Assembly: GCA_045106195.1 (NCBI GenBank)
Contig: JBGCEH010000001.1
Coordinates: 124,001-188,000 of the forward strand
From: Granulosicoccus sp045106195
Lineage (GTDB): Bacteria; Pseudomonadota; Gammaproteobacteria; Granulosicoccales; Granulosicoccaceae
Length of the DNA stretch: 64,000 nt
Direction: 5' to 3'
A program made the translations under genes and the position numbers. Numbering within the stretch: the first letter of the stretch is position 1; every line of letters begins with the position of its first letter. Shown in pieces: positions 9,629-19,014 of the stretch. The notes under the pieces are model-generated. The model saw only the letters and a program-made list of their open reading frames with translations. It was not told where the DNA came from and did no database searches.

Positions 9629-11367
9629 TTGAAAACGGTGTTTTGCACGGTCAGGAGACGCTCGTCATCAGGATGATTTTCCAACGCAGTTTGTATCAAT
9701 GACTTCGCTTCACTCTCAGCCCCACTCAGCCACAGTGCCTCACCCAGGTGAGCAGCAATTTCGGGATCAGGAAATTGCTGATAGGCACTACGCAACAACG
9801 CAATGGCTTCTTCATACTGACCCTGCCGAAAACGCAACCACCCCAGACTATCCATGATTGCCGGATCATCGGGTAACAACGCATTGGCTTTTACCAGCAA
9901 CTTCTCTGCAAGTTCCAATTCGATGTTTTCATCGGCATAATGATATCCCAGCGCATTCAACGCATGCGCATTGTCCGGATCAAGCTCGATCAAACGATTG
10001 AGGTCGAGTAACATACGGGCATCGTCACCAACCGAATTAGCGGTGAGCGCCCGCGAATAGAGCAGGTCTTCGTCATCCGGAAAACGCACCAGCCCCTCGT
10101 TCAGCACCAGCAGAGCCTCTGAATCCTGATTTGCATTTTGCAACATACGGCTCTCTGCTGCGACAAGACGTGGCTGCATGACGGGATTGGAAACCGATTC
10201 TGACAGGCGCTGCAACCGCGACCTGCCCTCCGCCAGGTTGCCTGTCCGTGCAGCAAGCTCTGCCGCTCTTACGCGGGCATTGAACTGGAGGTCGCTTTGC
10301 ATCACGGCATCGTAATAGCTGATAGCGGTGTCAAAATTCTGCTGATCATCAGCAATTCTTGCCAGATAGAAGTTCGCCTGGTCGCTGTGCTCACCGGAAG
10401 CCAGCAATTGTTCAAGAAAGCGCTGCGCCTGATCGATGCGACGCGACTCGATGGCCAGTAGACCGATCGTGAGCAGCGTATCCGGATCAGAGCCAGAATC
10501 ATTGTGAATCCGATCCAGTAATGCTCCGATATCATCGTAGCGACCGCTGGCGGCCAGCAGCTGCGCGTAACCGAGTCGCAGTTGGGCGTCATCCGGATTG
10601 GCCTCCAGCGCAGCCTCTAGAGACGCGAACGCCTCATCAGGGCTGCCGGTACCGCTTAAAATCTGGGCACGCAACAATAGCGAGTCAGTGTCACGGGGTG
10701 ACAAGCGCACAGCAGCCTCTACGGATTCAAGGGCCGCGTCATTGTCGCCATTGGTGATGAGCGCCCGTGCCAGCCCCAAATGTGCCTCGCTTTCATTGCC
10801 ATACTGTTTTACCAGGCTTTGCATGACTGAGACCGACGTTAACGGATCTTCATTGCGTTGAAGCTCGAACTGGATATCACGAAGTGTCTTGCGGCGGTCA
10901 TCACTGGTCTTGAGCAAGTCTGAAAACAGCTGTGCAACCTCATCGTTTTTATCCTGACGAAGTAGCGCCTGCCCAAGTATTTGCGGGGCTTCGGTATTGT
11001 CTGGATCCAGATTGATCCAACGCCGTGAAGCTGACTCCGCCTGTGCCCACTGTCTACCGAACATCGCTAGCCTGGTGGCACGTTCCGAGACACGTGGGTC
11101 ATTGGTATGTTCCGAGGCGCGCAGGTAACCTTCCAACGCCACATCCAGTTGACCACGCCGTCCGGCAAGCTCGGCGATCATCAGCTCAAACATGAGCTGT
11201 GAGTCCATATCGGATTGCGTGCCATTCCGGGCGGGCGCTGGGGACTCGGATTGAGCCAATGCCTGCTGTGGTGCCAGCGGTATCGAGCTGCACCCAAGCA
11301 AAAGAATCGGCAGAAAGGCCGATAAAGCTTTACGCGCAACCGCTTTCGTGTCAAAACACTCCAACAT
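9625..11367 (-). CDS. Tetratricopeptide-repeat lipoprotein
   Basis: Predicted periplasmic or outer-membrane lipoprotein of 580 residues built almost entirely of TPR helices, for example RADSVSHT-type early repeats and NALGYHYADENIELELAEKL and DSLGWLRFRQGQYEEAIALL near the C-terminus. The ATG at 11367 is chosen over the frame's first start at 11397 because GGAG lies six bases upstream and the resulting N-terminus is a signal peptide with lipobox LLLGC (Cys about 26). A TPR protein between hemA and lolB is common in gammaproteobacteria. Its molecular partner cannot be told from the sequence. Confidence 0.85.
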   Translation of the reverse strand: MLECFDTKAVARKALSAFLPILLLGCSSIPLAPQQALAQSESPAPARNGTQSDMDSQLMFELMIAELAGRRGQLDVALEGYLRASEHTNDPRVSERATRLAMFGRQWAQAESASRRWINLDPDNTEAPQILGQALLRQDKNDEVAQLFSDLLKTSDDRRKTLRDIQFELQRNEDPLTSVSVMQSLVKQYGNESEAHLGLARALITNGDNDAALESVEAAVRLSPRDTDSLLLRAQILSGTGSPDEAFASLEAALEANPDDAQLRLGYAQLLAASGRYDDIGALLDRIHNDSGSDPDTLLTIGLLAIESRRIDQAQRFLEQLLASGEHSDQANFYLARIADDQQNFDTAISYYDAVMQSDLQFNARVRAAELAARTGNLAEGRSRLQRLSESVSNPVMQPRLVAAESRMLQNANQDSEALLVLNEGLVRFPDDEDLLYSRALTANSVGDDARMLLDLNRLIELDPDNAHALNALGYHYADENIELELAEKLLVKANALLPDDPAIMDSLGWLRFRQGQYEEAIALLRSAYQQFPDPEIAAHLGEALWLSGAESEAKSLIQTALENHPDDERLLTVQNTVFK

Positions 11368-11462
11368 GAGTACTCCAGACCAATATTGTGAATTCATTTG
11401 AACTAGGATACAGACACATCAGTGCAAATCAATGCACGAAGAGTCTGCTAACCCGCCGTTTT

Positions 11463-11471
11463 TGCTAGAAT
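11463..11471 (+). promoter_or_regulatory. Possible extended -10 element of hemA
   Basis: TGCTAGAAT matches an extended -10 box (TGn plus TAnnnT) and ends only six bases before the hemA ATG at 11478. No Shine-Dalgarno sequence is visible. If used, transcription would start at or next to the ATG and hemA mRNA would be leaderless. A small inverted repeat GTGCA-N6-TGCAC lies at 11422-11437. This is inference from the sequence only. Confidence 0.35.
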
Positions 11472-11477
11472 CGCGAT

Positions 11478-12740
11478 ATGCCCATACTCGCGCTAGGCCT
11501 TAATCATCACACCGCTCCTGTCGATATACGGGAGCGCGCGGCCATTGGTGAAGGCCAACTGGGTGATGCGTTAAAAGCACTGCGTGATGTTCGTCCAGTA
11601 AAAGAAGCCGCTATAGTGTCGACTTGCAACCGTACCGAGTTCTATTGCGGTATGGATAACCAGGACACCAGCGCCGTTGTTCAATGGATGCACCGTTACT
11701 TCGAGCTTCGAGACAACGGCTTCGAGCCCTACCTGTTTCACCATGCCGATCGCGAGGCGGTTCGCCATCTCATGCGCGTTTGCAGTGGTCTTGACTCCAT
11801 GGTGTTGGGCGAGCCACAGATTCTCGGCCAGATAAAACGTGCCTATCGCGACGCCGACGAACATGGCGCGCTGGGCAACGAGCTCTCACCACTTTTTCAA
11901 ACCGCATTTTCAGTCGCCAAGAAAGTACGCACTGATACCGCCATCGGCAACAGCCCTGTCTCTGTGGCATTTGCTGCGGTCAGTCTGTCGCGCCAGATCT
12001 TTGCAGATCTCAGCCAACAGAAAGCCTTGCTCATCGGTGCCGGTGAAACCATCCAGCTGGCAGCACGGCATCTCCAGTCAGCGGGTATCGGCAGCATCCT
12101 GATTGCCAACCGCACACTGGAAAAAGCTGCTGTCCTGGCCCAGGAAATCGGCGGAAAAGCAATTGGCATCAAAGATATACCCGACGCACTGCCCGATGCC
12201 GACATCATTATCAGTTCCACAGGCTCCACGCTGCCCATTCTTGGCAAAGGTACTGTCCAGAAGGCGCTGCGCAAACGCCGCTTCCGTTCACAGCTGATTG
12301 TGGATATCGCCGTTCCACGTGATGTAGAAACAGAGGTCAATGAAATAGACGGCGTCTTCCTGTACACCGTCGATGACCTGCAAGCTGTGATAGAGGAGAA
12401 CAGACAATCCAGGCAGGAGGCCGCGTTCGAGGCAGAAGAGATCGTTACCACCCAGGTCGATCTGTTCATGACCAAAATCCAGGCATTAGGGGCCAACGAC
12501 GTCATACGCGCCTATCGGAGCAAAATCGAAACCATCAAGACCAGCGCCCTGGATAAATCATTGAAACAACTGCGGGCTGGCCAGGATCCGGAAACCGTTC
12601 TGCAACAGCTAGCCCATACATTGAGCAACAAAGTCATGCATGCACCCACGGCAAGCATGCGCGAGGCTGCACAACTTGGCAACCATCACATCATAGAAGC
12701 CGCACGCACTCTGCTGGACTTGCCACAGAACAAATCATGA
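11478..12740 (+). CDS. hemA: Glutamyl-tRNA reductase
   Basis: First step of C5 tetrapyrrole synthesis: NADPH-dependent reduction of Glu-tRNA to glutamate-1-semialdehyde. The 420-residue protein has GLNHHTAPVDIRE, the catalytic nucleophile C50 in STCNRTEFY, the EPQILGQIK segment, a Rossmann domain (LLIGAGETIQLAARHL), and the C-terminal dimerization helix region. It starts the hemA-prfA-prmC run and overlaps prfA by 4 bp. Confidence 0.96.
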   Translation: MPILALGLNHHTAPVDIRERAAIGEGQLGDALKALRDVRPVKEAAIVSTCNRTEFYCGMDNQDTSAVVQWMHRYFELRDNGFEPYLFHHADREAVRHLMRVCSGLDSMVLGEPQILGQIKRAYRDADEHGALGNELSPLFQTAFSVAKKVRTDTAIGNSPVSVAFAAVSLSRQIFADLSQQKALLIGAGETIQLAARHLQSAGIGSILIANRTLEKAAVLAQEIGGKAIGIKDIPDALPDADIIISSTGSTLPILGKGTVQKALRKRRFRSQLIVDIAVPRDVETEVNEIDGVFLYTVDDLQAVIEENRQSRQEAAFEAEEIVTTQVDLFMTKIQALGANDVIRAYRSKIETIKTSALDKSLKQLRAGQDPETVLQQLAHTLSNKVMHAPTASMREAAQLGNHHIIEAARTLLDLPQNKS

Positions 12741-13819
12741 AAGCCTCCATTCAGGCAAAGCTGGAAAGCGTTGCCGAACGTCACGAAGAAATCGCTGCCC
12801 TGCTGGGTGACCCTGACACCATCAATGATCAGAATCGATTTCGCGAGCTATCCAAAGAATATTCGCAGCTCGAACCCATCGTCTCTGCATTCGCAGCCTA
12901 CCAGCAGACAGAAAAAGATTTAAACAACGCTCGCGAGATGGCCAACGACAGTGATGCCGACATGCGCGCCATGGCCAATGAAGAGCTGCCGGAACTGCAA
13001 GAGCGCCTTGCGGCTGAAGAGCTGTCACTGCAAACGCTGCTACTACCCCGTGATCCACGCGATGAGAACAACGCGTTTCTTGAAATCAGGGCAGGTACCG
13101 GCGGTGACGAAGCAGCGATCTTTGCAGGCGATCTACTTCGAATGTACCTTCGTTATGCCGAGATAAACAACTGGCGCAGCGAAATCATCAACGAACGCCA
13201 GGGCGATCATGGCGGCTACAAGGAAGTTGTATGCCGCCTGTCCGGCGACCGCGTTTTTTCCCGGCTAAAATTCGAGTCCGGGGCACATCGAGTGCAACGT
13301 GTTCCGGAAACCGAATCACAAGGCAGAGTCCACACCTCGGCGGCAACGGTTGCCATACTGCCCGAAGTCGATCAGGTTGAAGAGATCAATATCAACGCGG
13401 CCGATATCCGCGTTGATACCTTTCGCGCATCAGGCGCCGGTGGTCAGCACGTCAACAAGACCGATTCGGCAATTCGCCTTACACATATTCCCACTGGAGT
13501 GGTGGTTGAATGCCAGGACGAACGTTCGCAACACAAGAACCGCGCAAAAGCCATGGCATTGCTACAGGCTCGCCTGCTCAACGCCGAGCAATCCAAACAG
13601 CAAGACGCCGAATCAGAATCACGTCGCCTGCAAGTCGGTTCAGGTGATCGCTCGGAACGCATTCGGACTTACAACTTCCCGCAGGGCCGGCTGACAGATC
13701 ATCGCATTAACCTGACGCTCTACAAGCTTGACGACATCATGGCTGGATCGCTCGGCGATATCATTGACCCGTTGACCGCTGAACATCAGGCGGACTTGCT
13801 GGCCGAGTTCGGCGACTGA
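12737..13819 (+). CDS. prfA: Peptide chain release factor 1
   Basis: Class I release factor reading UAA and UAG, 360 residues. The peptidyl-hydrolysis GGQ motif is at residues 235-237 (ASGAGGQHVNKT). The stop-codon tripeptide position reads PET in RVPETESQGRVHTS, fitting the RF1 P-x-T type rather than the RF2 SPF. The GTGGDEAAIFAGDL segment is also typical. The gene starts within the hemA stop (ATGA), and its own TGA overlaps the proposed CTG start of prmC, the enzyme that methylates the GGQ glutamine. Confidence 0.96.
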   Translation: MKASIQAKLESVAERHEEIAALLGDPDTINDQNRFRELSKEYSQLEPIVSAFAAYQQTEKDLNNAREMANDSDADMRAMANEELPELQERLAAEELSLQTLLLPRDPRDENNAFLEIRAGTGGDEAAIFAGDLLRMYLRYAEINNWRSEIINERQGDHGGYKEVVCRLSGDRVFSRLKFESGAHRVQRVPETESQGRVHTSAATVAILPEVDQVEEININAADIRVDTFRASGAGGQHVNKTDSAIRLTHIPTGVVVECQDERSQHKNRAKAMALLQARLLNAEQSKQQDAESESRRLQVGSGDRSERIRTYNFPQGRLTDHRINLTLYKLDDIMAGSLGDIIDPLTAEHQADLLAEFGD

Positions 13820-14667
13820 ACACAGTAGGACACTGGCTGGCGCGGGCAACCGAACAACTGCGAACATCAGCCCACACAGACACCCCGGAGCTCGATGTCC
13901 AGCTCCTTGCCTGCCACCATCTGGGTATTTCCCGCAGCCGCCTGTTCGCCTTTCCCGAAAAGCTTATAGCGGACGACGTCATAGTTGAACTGGACGCATC
14001 ACTCGCACGACGCATCAATGCCGTACCTATAGCCTACATCACCGGAAGCAGACATTTCTGGTCTAGCGAATTACGCACCGTTCCCGGCACGCTGGTACCC
14101 AGACCCGAGACAGAAATCCTCGTTGAAAAAGCACTCGAACTCGCCGTACAGATTCCCGAAGGCATCATCCTTGATCTGGGCACGGGTACCGGTGCCATTG
14201 CCATCGCTGTCGCTTCTGAATTACCTGAAAAACATATCGTTGCGATAGAACGCAGCTCGCTTGCCTTGCCCGTTGCACAGGAGAATATCAACACACAAGC
14301 TTGTCAGAACCTGCATCTCATACAAGGCAGTTGGCTTGATGCCATAGCCGACGACGCAGCGGCCATGATCCTCGCCAACCCGCCCTACCTAGCCACCGAT
14401 GATCCGCATCTTGAGCAATTACACCACGAGCCACACGACGCACTGGTAAGCGGCCCTTCAGGACTTGAAGATCTTGAACACATCGTCGTTGAGAGCCTCA
14501 GAGCCGGAAAACCAGGCGCCCCTCTTATCCTGGAACACGGCTATGAACAGGCTGCCAGTGTGCGACAGCTACTGCTCGACTACAATTACACAGGTGTGGG
14601 CACTGCGCTGGATCTGGCAGGCCTTGAAAGAATCAGCTTCGGTTTTGTGGCTATCACATCTCTATGA
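13816..14667 (+). CDS. prmC: Release-factor glutamine methyltransferase, apparent CTG start
   Basis: N5-glutamine methyltransferase acting on the GGQ glutamine of release factors. The frame from 13783 (after a TGA at 13780) to 14667 encodes the full PrmC fold: an N-terminal helical domain with HWLARATEQL, then AYITGSRHFW, LVPRPETEILVEKAL, the SAM loop LDLGTGTGAIAIA and the catalytic NPPY (ILANPPYLA). No in-frame ATG, GTG or TTG lies upstream of this domain; the first ATG is near 14266-14383, after the SAM loop. CTG at 13816 gives L/M-N-T-V-G-H-W-L, aligning with the start of E. coli PrmC, and overlaps the prfA stop (CTGA). Length would be 283 residues, normal for the family. Confidence 0.85.
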   Translation: MNTVGHWLARATEQLRTSAHTDTPELDVQLLACHHLGISRSRLFAFPEKLIADDVIVELDASLARRINAVPIAYITGSRHFWSSELRTVPGTLVPRPETEILVEKALELAVQIPEGIILDLGTGTGAIAIAVASELPEKHIVAIERSSLALPVAQENINTQACQNLHLIQGSWLDAIADDAAAMILANPPYLATDDPHLEQLHHEPHDALVSGPSGLEDLEHIVVESLRAGKPGAPLILEHGYEQAASVRQLLLDYNYTGVGTALDLAGLERISFGFVAITSL

Positions 14668-14673
14668 CATCTC

Positions 14674-16200
14674 ATGAGCGGTAAAAACCCGATACAAGGT
14701 GAGCGCAAGCAGGCCGTCTACGCAGCCATCGATCTGGGCTCAAACAGCTTTCACATGATGATTGCCGAACCCGAGGGTAGCTCTATCCGCAAGGTTGACA
14801 GCCTGCGAATGCCCACTCGCCTTGGCGCCGGGCTCGATGAAAACAAGTGCCTCAAACCTGAAACTCTGAAAGTGGCGCTGGATGCGCTTGCGAAATATGC
14901 AGAGCGTCTGCGTGATGTTCCCAGAAAAAACATCAGCATGGTCGGCACCAATACACTTCGTCGGGCAATGAATCGTGACGAGTTCATGCAGAAAGCAAAA
15001 CAAATCCTTGGTGTGCCCATCCAGATCATATCCGGAAGAGAAGAGGCGCGCCTGATCTACACCGCTGTTTCACATACATTTCCCGATAGCAATCGTCAGC
15101 GCCTGGTTCTGGACATTGGAGGTGGTAGTACCGAGATGGTCATCGGTAAAGGCTTTGAACCGAAGCTTCTGGAAAGCGTCAACATGGGCTGCGTCAGTTA
15201 CACCAGCCAGTTTCTATGCGGTGAACAGGGCATTACCGCTGTCACCATGAAACGCGCAACAGTTGAAGCAGAACTCGAACTGCAGCCATTGATGGTCGCT
15301 TACAAGGAATGCGGATGGGATGAAGTCATAGGCTGCTCGGGAACCATAAAAGCTGCTTCACGCATGCTGGCAGAACTCGGCATCACCGACGGTGCCATTA
15401 CAAAAGACGGACTGAAACGTCTGGTAAAAGAGATCGCCAAAGCCGGCAGCGTAGCAACCATGAATCTGCACAGCGTCAGCGAGAGTCGTGTTCAGGTAGT
15501 CGCTGGCGGTATCGCTGTGTTGCGCGCCATCATGAAAACCTTGAACATCGAGGTCATGCAGGCCAGCCAGGTAGCTCTGCGAGAAGGTCTTGTGTTCGAG
15601 ATGCTTGGCAAGGCAGAGCATGTCGATATCCAGAGCCAGACACTGACCAATCTTTCTCAGCGTTATTCAATTGATGAGCGGCAAGCAAAACGTGTTGAGA
15701 TTACGGCGACCAAACTTTTCAATCATGTTGCGGATCCTTGGAATCTTGCGACCGATTCAGACCTGCCTCTGTTGCAATGGGCAGCACAACTGCATGAGCT
15801 AGGCATGGGTGTCGCCCACACCCAGTACCACAAACATGGCGCTTATATCCTGGAAAACTCGGACCTGCTGGGTTTTACACTTGCCGAGCAAAAAGCGCTG
15901 GCTCTGCTAGTACGATTTCACAGACGCAAGATAGACAACACAGCCTTCGATGGTCTACCCGCAGAAGAGCGTGACAGACTATTGCGCTTGCTTGGCTTGT
16001 TGCGTCTGGCGGCTCTGCTACATCGTGGCCGCTATGACGATTCGCTGGATGAGGTCAATGTCCGGATCAATCAAGGACAAATAACCGTCATCGCCCCACA
16101 AGCCTGGCTTGATTCTCATCCACTGACTCATGCCGAGCTACAAGCTGAAGCTGAACGATTCATGCACATTGAAATCCAGCTTAAAGCCGAGAACAGCTAA
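14674..16200 (+). CDS. ppx: Exopolyphosphatase (Ppx/GppA family)
   Basis: Removes terminal phosphate from polyphosphate (or hydrolyses pppGpp). The 508-residue protein has the ASKHA phosphate loop AAIDLGSNSFHMMIAEP at the N-terminus, the second loop LVLDIGGGSTEMVIG, GCSGTIKAAS, and a C-terminal HD-like helical domain (HELGMGVAHTQYHKHGAYI). It is tail to tail with ppk1, six bases apart, so polyphosphate breakdown and synthesis genes are paired but on opposite strands. The length and C-terminal domain fit Ppx better than short GppA forms. Confidence 0.92.
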   Translation: MSGKNPIQGERKQAVYAAIDLGSNSFHMMIAEPEGSSIRKVDSLRMPTRLGAGLDENKCLKPETLKVALDALAKYAERLRDVPRKNISMVGTNTLRRAMNRDEFMQKAKQILGVPIQIISGREEARLIYTAVSHTFPDSNRQRLVLDIGGGSTEMVIGKGFEPKLLESVNMGCVSYTSQFLCGEQGITAVTMKRATVEAELELQPLMVAYKECGWDEVIGCSGTIKAASRMLAELGITDGAITKDGLKRLVKEIAKAGSVATMNLHSVSESRVQVVAGGIAVLRAIMKTLNIEVMQASQVALREGLVFEMLGKAEHVDIQSQTLTNLSQRYSIDERQAKRVEITATKLFNHVADPWNLATDSDLPLLQWAAQLHELGMGVAHTQYHKHGAYILENSDLLGFTLAEQKALALLVRFHRRKIDNTAFDGLPAEERDRLLRLLGLLRLAALLHRGRYDDSLDEVNVRINQGQITVIAPQAWLDSHPLTHAELQAEAERFMHIEIQLKAENS

Positions 16201-16206
16201 TCTTGG

Positions 16207-18333
16207 CTAGTGGTGCGTACGACCACCACCATAACGATTAATCAGGAACTGCTGAGCGCTGAAGGGCACATCGTTGTCCGGTTGAAGTCTTTCGTAACGC
16301 CCTTCGGCGTTTAGCTGCCAGGCAAACTTGTTATCCTTCAGATAGATATCAAGACACTCCTCCTTTACACGCCGCAATGCTTCGTCTTCCAACGGTACAG
16401 CAATCTCGACACGATTGAAGAAGTTACGCGGCATCCAGTCGGCACTACTGATATATAGCTGCTCCCGCCCTTTATTATTGAACCAGAACACCCGTGAATG
16501 TTCAAGAAAACGTCCCAGAACAGACACCACCCGAATATTCTCTGACACGCCAGGCAATCCCGGCTTTAACATACAGATCCCACGCACTACCAGCTCCACA
16601 GTAACGCCTGCTTGTGATGCCTTGTACAAGGCATCAATGACGCCTGGGTCTACCAGTGAATTCATTCGTGCGATAACATGCCCATCACCGCCGTCTCTGG
16701 CAATTTTTGTCTCATTGCCGATACGCTCCAGTATATATTTATGCAATGTAAACGGGGCTTGAATAAGCTGCTTCAAGTTTAGCGCCTGCCCCAACCCAGT
16801 CAGTTGAGTAAACACACGATTAACATCTTCCGTTATCGATTTACTGTTAGTAAGCATGCTCATATCCGTATAAGCTCGGGCCGTTGTGGCATGATAATTA
16901 CCCGTCCCCACATGCACGTAACGCACAAGCTTTTGCTTTTCACGCCGAACCACCAACAGCATTTTGGCGTGCGTTTTGAAACCCACAACGCCGTAAACCA
17001 CTTGTATCCCAGACTCTTGTAAACGAGTGGCGAGCTCAATATTGGCTTCTTCGTCAAAGCGTGCACGTAGCTCGATAACCACAGTGACATCCTTGCCCGC
17101 CCGTGACGCTTCCATCAAGGAGCTGACAAACACTGATTCATGACCCGTACGATAAAGCGTCTGCTTGATAGCCAACACATCCGGATCTGCCGCCGCCTGA
17201 CGAATGAGTTCAATGACGGGGACATACGATTCATAGGGATGATGAAAGAGCAATGGCCCACGCTGCGCAATATGCTCGAAGATATTTACGCCAGATTCAA
17301 ATGCATTGGCAACGTGTGGTGTAAACGATGGGTACTTCAGATCAGGCCGATCTATCTCATCCGGTATGGCAAACAGACGATTAAGATTCACAGGCCCATT
17401 CACACGGTACACAGACTCATCACGTAACTTGAATTGCCGTTGCAGGTACTTGACGATGCGGTTCGGACAATTGCCTGCCACTTCAAGCCTGACTGCCTGT
17501 CCGAAATTGCGTTGCACCAGTTCTGTCTCCAAAGCACGCCGCAGGTTAGCGACCTCTTCTTCAGAAACATACAGATCGCTGTTGCGCGTCACCTTGAATT
17601 GATAGACACCCACTGGGTCCATACCGCTGAATAGCTGGCTGATCTGCGAATGTATGATGGATGATAGAAACACAAATCCATCACGTACCCCACAAATTTC
17701 AGATGGCACACGAATAACGCGCGGCAACGATCTGGGGGCACGTACGAGCGCAAACCCCGAGTCACGTCCGAAAGCATCCTGGCCACGAAGGTCAATGATA
17801 AAACTCAAGCTTTTGTTGGTAATGCGCGGAAACGGATGTGCAGGATCCAGACCCAGAGGGCTTAGCACCGGTGCAATGTCAGAGATAAAGAAATCCTTTA
17901 TCCATTCCCGCATGCTTTCATCCCAGCTTTGACGCGGAAAGAAACGAATATCCTGATCTGCCAACTCAGGCAGCAGCACATCATTCAGCAATTTATACTG
18001 ATGTTCAACCAGTGCACGACAATCCTGGTTAATGCCCTCCATCTCCTGCATGGGCGACAGACCATCGATACCAGCGCCCTCCATGCCACCTTCGATCTTC
18101 TGCATGAGCCCGGCTACCCGAATCTCGAAGAACTCATCCAGGTTACTGGAGGAAATGCACAGAAAACGCAGCCTTTCCAGCAACGGTACCTGCGGATCAC
18201 TGGCCAGTGCCAGAACACGTTCATCGAATGCCAGAAAGCTCAGCTCGCGATTAGCCAGCGCTAGACCCTGATACTGACGGCGCGACCATTGCTCAGGCCC
18301 GGTTGCCGACGGCGTTCGTTTCTTGGTATTCAT
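16207..18333 (-). CDS. ppk: Polyphosphate kinase 1
   Basis: Makes polyphosphate from the gamma-phosphate of ATP; membrane-associated. The 708-residue protein has the N-terminal domain (NRELSFLAFDERVLALA), the head domain, and the two phospholipase-D-like catalytic domains. The catalytic His lies in the segment GFKTHAKMLL and the second conserved His in HVGTGNYHATT. It converges on ppx and is upstream of nothing else on its strand except acpH, which precedes it by 16 bp and may share its transcript. Confidence 0.95.
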   Translation of the reverse strand: MNTKKRTPSATGPEQWSRRQYQGLALANRELSFLAFDERVLALASDPQVPLLERLRFLCISSSNLDEFFEIRVAGLMQKIEGGMEGAGIDGLSPMQEMEGINQDCRALVEHQYKLLNDVLLPELADQDIRFFPRQSWDESMREWIKDFFISDIAPVLSPLGLDPAHPFPRITNKSLSFIIDLRGQDAFGRDSGFALVRAPRSLPRVIRVPSEICGVRDGFVFLSSIIHSQISQLFSGMDPVGVYQFKVTRNSDLYVSEEEVANLRRALETELVQRNFGQAVRLEVAGNCPNRIVKYLQRQFKLRDESVYRVNGPVNLNRLFAIPDEIDRPDLKYPSFTPHVANAFESGVNIFEHIAQRGPLLFHHPYESYVPVIELIRQAAADPDVLAIKQTLYRTGHESVFVSSLMEASRAGKDVTVVIELRARFDEEANIELATRLQESGIQVVYGVVGFKTHAKMLLVVRREKQKLVRYVHVGTGNYHATTARAYTDMSMLTNSKSITEDVNRVFTQLTGLGQALNLKQLIQAPFTLHKYILERIGNETKIARDGGDGHVIARMNSLVDPGVIDALYKASQAGVTVELVVRGICMLKPGLPGVSENIRVVSVLGRFLEHSRVFWFNNKGREQLYISSADWMPRNFFNRVEIAVPLEDEALRRVKEECLDIYLKDNKFAWQLNAEGRYERLQPDNDVPFSAQQFLINRYGGGRTHH

Positions 18334-18349
18334 TTTCGTTTATTGGCGA

Positions 18350-18970
18350 TCATTGATGAGTCCGTGTTTCTGAACTCCGTATTTTCGAATGTTGGGATAT
18401 GTAATCTATTGCAGTCTTGTGCAAGTCCGGGAAGAACGTATCAAACGGTCGGATCAGGGTATCGCGTAATGGCTCAAGCTGCTCCGTGGTTAACGCCAGA
18501 GCACCAAATTTTGTAGAACGGCCAGCAATACGTGACAAGGTAAGCTCGATTGATGACAGGTGGATATTGTTCTGCAAAATGTCTTCACGCTGCAACAATC
18601 TTGTGAAACGCTTGAGTGGCAATGGAAAATGTTCTTCATGTCTGTTCAATGCCACGATAACCGATTTGGCATGGTGATCCAGCGTTACCTCTGACACCTG
18701 ATCCCAACGCCGCGCAAGATAATGATCAAACATCACATCGACAACGATACCGGCAAGGCGCCTCGGCACGTCAGGTATCTGTGCACGAGCTGGAGCCAGC
18801 GCTGCATGAGTATCGGTGAAGCGATCCAGATGCCGATGCAGGCGAATTCCGCGCTCAACGCCTTCCGGAAAATGTGAAAGATCACTGCCGCGAACGAAAT
18901 CTCCACAAAACTGGCCTGCAACAAGCTCTGAGTCGTTGAAACCGAGTAGGGAATGAGCGAGAAAATTCAC
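18350..18970 (-). CDS. acpH: Acyl-carrier-protein phosphodiesterase
   Basis: Member of the AcpH (ACP phosphodiesterase, DUF479) family, which removes the 4'-phosphopantetheine arm from acyl carrier protein. The 206-residue protein starts MNFLAHSLL and has GQFCGDFVRG, GIRLHRHLDRFTDTH and DVMFDHYLARRW, the conserved His/Asp-rich HD-like segments of the family. It lies 16 bp upstream of ppk and diverges from the MoeB-type gene across a 44-bp gap. Confidence 0.88.
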   Translation of the reverse strand: MNFLAHSLLGFNDSELVAGQFCGDFVRGSDLSHFPEGVERGIRLHRHLDRFTDTHAALAPARAQIPDVPRRLAGIVVDVMFDHYLARRWDQVSEVTLDHHAKSVIVALNRHEEHFPLPLKRFTRLLQREDILQNNIHLSSIELTLSRIAGRSTKFGALALTTEQLEPLRDTLIRPFDTFFPDLHKTAIDYISQHSKIRSSETRTHQ

Positions 18971-19001
18971 ACCTGTAAGTGTATCACTGCAGCAGTCACG
19001 C

Positions 19002-19007
19002 TATGCT
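19002..19007 (+). promoter_or_regulatory. Possible -10 box of the MoeB/ThiF gene
   Basis: TATGCT ends seven bases before the ATG at 19015, and no Shine-Dalgarno sequence is visible in the 44-bp gap to acpH. As with hemA, a leaderless transcript is possible. No good -35 box is seen. Weak, sequence-only inference. Confidence 0.2.
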
Positions 19008-19014
19008 GTAGCAC

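Noticed and set aside
11897..12505. 202-codon minus-strand frame inside hemA
   Set aside because: Shadow of hemA, which has all family motifs.
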